Part shown: in pieces, positions 13,507-13,556 of the stretch
Layout of the letters: every line of letters begins with the position of its first letter
Position numbering within the stretch: position 1 is the stretch's first letter
From: Cyanobacteriota bacterium
Lineage (GTDB): Bacteria; Cyanobacteriota; Cyanobacteriia; Phormidesmidales; Phormidesmidaceae
DNA: 13,556 nt
NCBI GenBank assembly: GCA_027483425.1
Contig: JAIXUR010000358.1
Location: 1 to 13,556, forward strand
Direction: 5' to 3'
Notes under the pieces: model-generated
Told to the model about the DNA's origin: nothing
Database searches by the model: none
Seen by the model: the letters and a program-made list of their open reading frames with translations, nothing else
Position numbers and translations under genes: made by a program

Positions 13507-13556
13507 AACCCCTTCTTACAATTAATTAGGCTTACCTACTTACCACAGTGCAGTTA

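Overview
The window looks like the chromosome of a cyanobacterium, probably a filamentous Leptolyngbya- or Nodosilinea-like lineage (the genus is a guess). The palindrome GCGATCGC (HIP1), over-represented in cyanobacteria, recurs inside and between genes. Several products also belong to cyanobacterial families: the cyanobacterial-type glutamate-cysteine ligase, a DUF760 protein shared with chloroplasts, a plant-like 2-Cys peroxiredoxin and a double-LysM/M23 peptidase. No phage, plasmid, CRISPR or insertion-sequence gene was seen.

Layout. Positions 3-1394 hold the 3' part of a tetratricopeptide-repeat gene cut by the window edge. It is followed on the same strand by scpB (1527-2102) and a DUF760 gene (2330-2686). 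Convergent to these is a DHH/NrnA-like phosphoesterase (2741-3940, minus), then an HNH endonuclease (4302-4802, minus). Alanine racemase (5015-6220, plus) ends 3 bases from a convergent two-gene minus-strand unit: a 2-Cys peroxiredoxin (6806-7411) and, downstream, a peroxiredoxin-fold protein with no cysteine at all (6224-6760). A tRNA with a CAU anticodon, probably elongator tRNA-Met (7566-7637), and two strong inverted repeats precede the long LysM/M23 peptidase gene (7849-9999, minus). About 800 bases then carry no convincing protein gene but hold many hairpins and an orphan plus-strand terminator. The rest is minus strand: trmL (10821-11294), gshA (11512-12663) and rnhA (12774-13268). The right edge is a repeat-rich intergenic region.

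How the genes fit together. Mostly this is core housekeeping: chromosome segregation (scpB), cell-wall precursor supply and remodelling (alr, LysM/M23), nucleic-acid turnover (NrnA-like, rnhA, HNH), tRNA supply and modification (tRNA-Met, trmL) and redox defence (prx pair, gshA). Only the two peroxiredoxin-like genes look like a real operon; rnhA and gshA are separated by a hairpin and a fresh promoter.

Starts. For alr, the M23 gene, gshA, trmL and the DHH gene the longest open frame is probably not the real protein. I moved each start, in most cases because a Shine-Dalgarno sequence decides it. I found no clearly new multi-gene system. The best leads are the cysteine-free peroxiredoxin paralog and a possible structured plus-strand RNA at about 10320-10577.
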